64,000 nt of DNA, taken from Croceimicrobium sp965228705 (GTDB taxonomy: Bacteria; Bacteroidota; Bacteroidia; Flavobacteriales; Schleiferiaceae). A program made the position numbers and the translations under genes. The stretch spans positions 1,054,001 to 1,118,000 of the forward strand of contig NZ_OZ245832.1 in NCBI RefSeq assembly GCF_965228705.1. The letters are read 5' to 3'. Of the stretch, positions 60,856 through 64,000 are shown piece by piece; position 1 is the first letter of the stretch; each line of letters begins with the position of its first letter. Under the pieces are notes generated by a model. It was not told where the DNA came from. It saw only the letters and a program-made list of their open reading frames with translations, and made no database searches.

Positions 60856-61071
60856 TTAGTCTTGTTTGGCTTGTTTTTCCTCCTGTATTCGCTCGTAACG
60901 TTGACGTGTATAACGACGGAAGAAGAACATAAAGATAGATACTACGAGACCTCCACCAAAAATATAGCGTGAATTACCATCCATATTCCAGGTCATATAC
61001 AATTGGTAGGCGCATAAAAAGCCCATCCCTACCCAAACAAACTCAACAAATTTTAAAAGTCTAAGAAGCAT
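60856..61071 (-). CDS. Small two-helix membrane protein
   Basis: A 71-residue protein with two hydrophobic helices (about 8-24 and 36-52) and a basic, charged tail (RRYTRQRYERIQEEKQAK). Its family is not named, but small genes like it commonly sit between lptC and the CorC-type gene in Bacteroidota. It overlaps the lptC stop by 11 bases. Confidence 0.75.
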   Translation of the reverse strand: MLLRLLKFVEFVWVGMGFLCAYQLYMTWNMDGNSRYIFGGGLVVSIFMFFFRRYTRQRYERIQEEKQAKQD

Positions 61072-61627
61072 CGTCTTCTATATTTAGTTGGCCGGTTACC
61101 CGATCCAATTCGTAGCTACTAAAGTTTTGATCCGCCTGAAAACCCTCCCCCATGATTATCTGATCTTTGGTGGTGATCTTCACAAATTCATCGCTGTAGA
61201 TCTTTTCGGTGCGGGCATCCCAAAAGAGCTTTTCGGTGTTCAGCTGCTCGCCCTTTTCATTTACTACCACTACATCTCCGCGCGCTTCCCAAAGATCTTT
61301 ATCAATAAGTTGCAAAGCATATTCGGCCCGAAGACGACTGGTTTCCTGACCCAGGGCATCTAAAAATCGCACATTTATTCCTTCGCGAAACTCACGCTGT
61401 GGAATATCCAATTGAGGATAACTTTCGGCTAAAGGCGCCATTAATTCCATGCGGTAAAAACTACTGTCGGAATAGCGAAGCACAAAATCACGCTGAACTT
61501 CCATGGGAATGCGTTCATCGCGAGCCAGGGCTTGTACCTCCTTCACCTCATTTTCGCAAGCAGTCCATAAAAAAAGCATCGCCACCAAGGTAGCGATGCT
61601 CTTAAGATTATGAAGTTTGGATCGCAT
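61061..61627 (-). CDS. lptC: LptC-like LPS transport lipoprotein
   Basis: A 188-residue protein. The N-terminal lipoprotein signal (IATLVAMLFLWTAC, Cys near 24) differs from the membrane anchor of E. coli LptC but is usual in this phylum. The beta-jellyroll pattern is clear: RYSDSSFYRMELMAPLAESY, INVRFLDALGQETSRLRAEYAL and GDVVVVNEKGEQLNTEKLFWD. It would pass LPS from the inner-membrane LptBFG to LptA. Its start overlaps the TPR gene stop by one base. Confidence 0.9.
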   Translation of the reverse strand: MRSKLHNLKSIATLVAMLFLWTACENEVKEVQALARDERIPMEVQRDFVLRYSDSSFYRMELMAPLAESYPQLDIPQREFREGINVRFLDALGQETSRLRAEYALQLIDKDLWEARGDVVVVNEKGEQLNTEKLFWDARTEKIYSDEFVKITTKDQIIMGEGFQADQNFSSYELDRVTGQLNIEDDAS

Positions 61628-63045
61628 TACCAGTTAGCGGTAATGGTTTCATTGATCCAACAACCAATTGTATATTTCTCTCCTTCCACATGTCCAATTT
61701 GGAAACTGGCCGATTTATTTGGAAGTTGTTGTTTGTAAGCATTGATCAAGCGATTAGCTTTATTAGTAACCGAAGCATCAATGGACTTAGCATAGTTCAA
61801 TTTGTCGATAGCAGCCCAATAAACCGCTTTCTTTTCAAATACATTGCTACCGCATGATCCGTCTGCTGCCGCATAAATAGTAGCCAACATTACATATGGG
61901 TCGCCATTCTTCTTATCCAAATTCGCCGCATTGATACAAGCTGATTTCGCTTGCGCCAAGCTACCTCGCTTGATGTAGATTGACGCTAATTTCAAGTAAT
62001 CGGAAGAACGCTTGATAGGGTCTAACTCAAAGTTAATGGCTTCCTTAATGTACTGAGTTGCTTTGGTATAATCTCCATTGCGATAGGACATAATAAACAT
62101 CGCACGAGCCGAGGGTGCAGAAGGCTGTAATTTGTACAACTCTTCAGAAATACCAAAGAAGATAGGATTGTCAGTACAATCTTCGTACTCTCCTTCTTCA
62201 TTCTTGCGCTCTTTCTGCAACATTTTAGCTGCACGCTTTAACCAAAGGGTATCCGTTTTATTAGCCGCAAAGGTCTCCTCATTATAGATCAAGTTCAATT
62301 TTTCGCAAGTAGCGATAGGTCCGAGGATTTTCTCAATATTAGACTCCACTACCGTATAGCGCTCCAATTCACGCTCTGCTTTCTCTAGCTCTTTCAACTC
62401 CTTGGTATCCAAAGCAACATTATCAGAATCGCGTTTACGAATCAGTCCTTCAATTACCACGTTCAAGGCGTTATTGTTTACCTCGATACCTTCATTTACA
62501 AGGTTATAAGCGCGGAAAACATCTTCCACTTCGAAAAGCTTCTCATTAAATAAACGAGCAGCGGTGATAAAGAAATAGTTGTAGAACGCAGCGGGTTGTT
62601 CGGGACCGCCAATTTCTAAAGCATATTTAAAGAGATCGTAAGATTCTTTATTGTTATCCTCATGGTATTTGAAGTAATCTAGGGCCTTGCGTGTTGCAAC
62701 GTCTGCTTCACTACCAGGATAAATCTCATTACGACGATCGTAAACTTCGATCAAGAGCTTCTTAAACTTACTTTCGGCAGCGGTATCCTTATTTTCAATT
62801 GCCTCATCAATCTTGGCCTTCGCAATGTAAGGACCGTAGATAAAGTTATTCTTACTGGAGCCGGGGCAGATATCGTAAACGATTTGCCAGGAATCGTAGG
62901 CTTCAAGGAACTGTCTTTTTTTAGCCAGTTCGTAATAGATGTAAAGGTTTTCTCTACAACGGAGGCTGTCTTCTCCGTAATCCTGGGCCTTGAGCAATCC
63001 ACCCAATCCGATTAGGAATGCCAGGGTGTACAGGGTTGCTTTCAT
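61627..63045 (-). CDS. Exported TPR-repeat protein
   Basis: A 472-residue protein with a signal peptide (LYTLAFLIGLGGLLKAQ). It is helical throughout, with tetratricopeptide-type repeats: ELAKKRQFLEAYDSWQIVYD, SYRNGDYTKATQYIKEAINF, ASIYIKRGSLAQAKSACINA and AVYWAAIDKLNYAKSIDA. A glutamate/lysine-rich coiled region lies at about 210-245. It is probably a periplasmic scaffold, co-transcribed with the upstream barrel gene (14-base gap) and lptC. Confidence 0.85.
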   Translation of the reverse strand: MKATLYTLAFLIGLGGLLKAQDYGEDSLRCRENLYIYYELAKKRQFLEAYDSWQIVYDICPGSSKNNFIYGPYIAKAKIDEAIENKDTAAESKFKKLLIEVYDRRNEIYPGSEADVATRKALDYFKYHEDNNKESYDLFKYALEIGGPEQPAAFYNYFFITAARLFNEKLFEVEDVFRAYNLVNEGIEVNNNALNVVIEGLIRKRDSDNVALDTKELKELEKAERELERYTVVESNIEKILGPIATCEKLNLIYNEETFAANKTDTLWLKRAAKMLQKERKNEEGEYEDCTDNPIFFGISEELYKLQPSAPSARAMFIMSYRNGDYTKATQYIKEAINFELDPIKRSSDYLKLASIYIKRGSLAQAKSACINAANLDKKNGDPYVMLATIYAAADGSCGSNVFEKKAVYWAAIDKLNYAKSIDASVTNKANRLINAYKQQLPNKSASFQIGHVEGEKYTIGCWINETITANW

Positions 63046-63059
63046 TTGGGTTGTTTTTA

Positions 63060-64000
63060 TTATCGGTATTTATAATCTATGAACCACTTATCATTAAACG
63101 TGACAGATAGGTAGAAGCTTATATACTGTTCGCGAATCAAATTGTTTGCGAGTGTTCCGCGTTGGCCTGCAACCACCCCTAAATTGATGGTGCTTACTTT
63201 TTGCTCTCCGGGTGCCACGTTTCTTTGGCGGATCGGTAATCCTAGCCCAAAAGTAATGCCATAATTATAAAGATCTTGCCCTGAGACGTTTAAGGGGGTT
63301 TTTTCATAGAATCCGCCTATGCGATATTCAGTGTTATTGAAAAAACCTGTTCCACGTTCCAGTGACTTGAAGGTCATTTGAGGAGTCATAAAGGCACCCA
63401 ATTCCATGCGGTAGCCATTAACAAGTGGGCTTCCGCCGATAGAGGATTTAAACTCTGAACCATTGTAAGTTTCGAAATCGGCGTTCACAGCCCAGGAAAC
63501 CTGACGGTTCTCTTCATTCATCTTACCATAGCTTAAGCCAAATCCTAATTCGGAAGGTAAAGTATAGCTTCCTTCTTTAGAACTTCCTCCAATTAGAGTA
63601 TCTCTTGCGATGGTACCATCTATGGTATAGTCGAAATTGAGGTCGGTAGAATTTATACTTGTCGCATTCTGGAAGCGCAAGGCCGCTGATAAGAACCGAT
63701 CCTTGGGCATTAAGTATTGGTACTGAGCGCCATAATTAAAGAATAGACCACTAATCTGACTTTCGCGATCACTACGAGTATCGAGAAAAGTATAATCATC
63801 GAAGTTTACAATATTGTTTTCGCGCAGCGATCCGAATACATAATGCATATTCAGGCCCAAACTTAAACCCTTGGCTACTTCAAAGCTATTTCCCCAAATC
63901 ACCGAATTAAGGCCTCCTTCTCCATTAAACTGATCTGTGATACCAACACTGGAATCGGAAGGAAGTACCCGACTGCTATTAATTTGATAGCCTTTAAAGC
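63060..64000 (-). CDS. OmpP1/FadL-like outer-membrane barrel protein (5' partial)
   Basis: The frame runs from the stop at 63060 to the right window edge without a start, so the N-terminus lies outside. The visible 313 residues consist of beta-strands with alternating aromatics: FNGEGGLNSVIWGNSFEVAKG-type opening, GLSLGLNMHYVFGSL, LGFGLSYGKM, YRMELGAFMTPQM, INLGVVAGQRG. They end in ISFYLSVTFNDKWFIDYKYR with an aromatic C-terminal strand. This pattern fits OmpP1/FadL-type transporters or related porin-like proteins of Bacteroidota; the substrate is unknown. It is the first visible gene of the minus-strand TPR-lptC operon. Confidence 0.82.
   Translation of the reverse strand, partial: FKGYQINSSRVLPSDSSVGITDQFNGEGGLNSVIWGNSFEVAKGLSLGLNMHYVFGSLRENNIVNFDDYTFLDTRSDRESQISGLFFNYGAQYQYLMPKDRFLSAALRFQNATSINSTDLNFDYTIDGTIARDTLIGGSSKEGSYTLPSELGFGLSYGKMNEENRQVSWAVNADFETYNGSEFKSSIGGSPLVNGYRMELGAFMTPQMTFKSLERGTGFFNNTEYRIGGFYEKTPLNVSGQDLYNYGITFGLGLPIRQRNVAPGEQKVSTINLGVVAGQRGTLANNLIREQYISFYLSVTFNDKWFIDYKYR

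Noticed and set aside
1..64000. CRISPR array, rRNA operon, transposase or integrase
   Set aside because: No regularly spaced repeats, no rRNA-like stretch and no recombinase motifs were seen on either strand.

Overview
The window is chromosomal DNA of a marine-type Bacteroidota, most likely order Flavobacteriales (Cryomorphaceae/Schleiferiaceae-like). This rests on type IX secretion (T9SS) C-terminal sorting domains on at least six proteins, many lipoproteins, AT-rich TTTG / TAnnTTTG promoters, frequent GTG/TTG starts, a fused alpha/beta 2-oxoacid dehydrogenase E1, and RDD, DUF2339 and TonB-CTD proteins typical of the phylum. No rRNA, CRISPR array, transposase or integrase was seen. One tRNA gene, tRNA-Leu(CAG), is present.

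Layout. 1-12.3 kb is mainly housekeeping: a PAS histidine kinase (5' end outside the window), low-molecular-weight phosphatase plus RsmI-like methylase, glyA, fumarylacetoacetase, a surface GH13 amylase, a pirin and the proline operon proC-proB-proA. 12.3-17.3 kb holds a TPMT-like methylase, a phosphoribosyltransferase, a three-gene carotenoid tail-end cluster (CrtI/CrtD-like, CruF-like, CrtZ) and the tRNA. 17.4-31.9 kb is a patchwork of small envelope proteins, a broken ydcF-like gene, a TrxR-like flavoprotein, an SDR/AraC pair, a second histidine kinase, a dihaem cytochrome c and T9SS cargo.

32.1-35.7 kb carries a tightly coupled lipid operon: a tiny membrane ORF, an HMG-CoA reductase fused to an APH-type kinase, a CarS-like CTP transferase and a CDP-alcohol phosphatidyltransferase. 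This is the best candidate for an undescribed pathway. 35.8-40.8 kb is a run of overlapping lipoprotein genes (VWA, two related lipoproteins, TonB-CTD) followed by a T9SS protein. 40.9-49.3 kb has an extradiol dioxygenase, a VOC/YCII/ECF-sigma set, a DUF1287 protein, T9SS cargo coupled to a cytochrome c peroxidase, and a DUF2339 membrane protein. 49.4-55.4 kb has the fused E1, an RsmB-type methylase, T9SS cargo and murQ.

55.4-57.7 kb is a small mobile defence island. It is an AbiEi/AbiEii pair flanked by two diverged 35-bp copies of the murQ 3' end, with no integrase of its own. 57.7-64 kb, on the minus strand, runs OmpP1-like barrel (partial), TPR protein, LptC, small membrane protein, CNNM/CorC protein and M28 peptidase.

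Regulatory signals read directly from the DNA include an ATGTT-N2-AACAT palindrome placed on the promoters of both the pirin and the extradiol dioxygenase genes, with a related site at the TrxR-like gene. There are also nested inverted repeats in the abiE promoter and several strong hairpin terminators.
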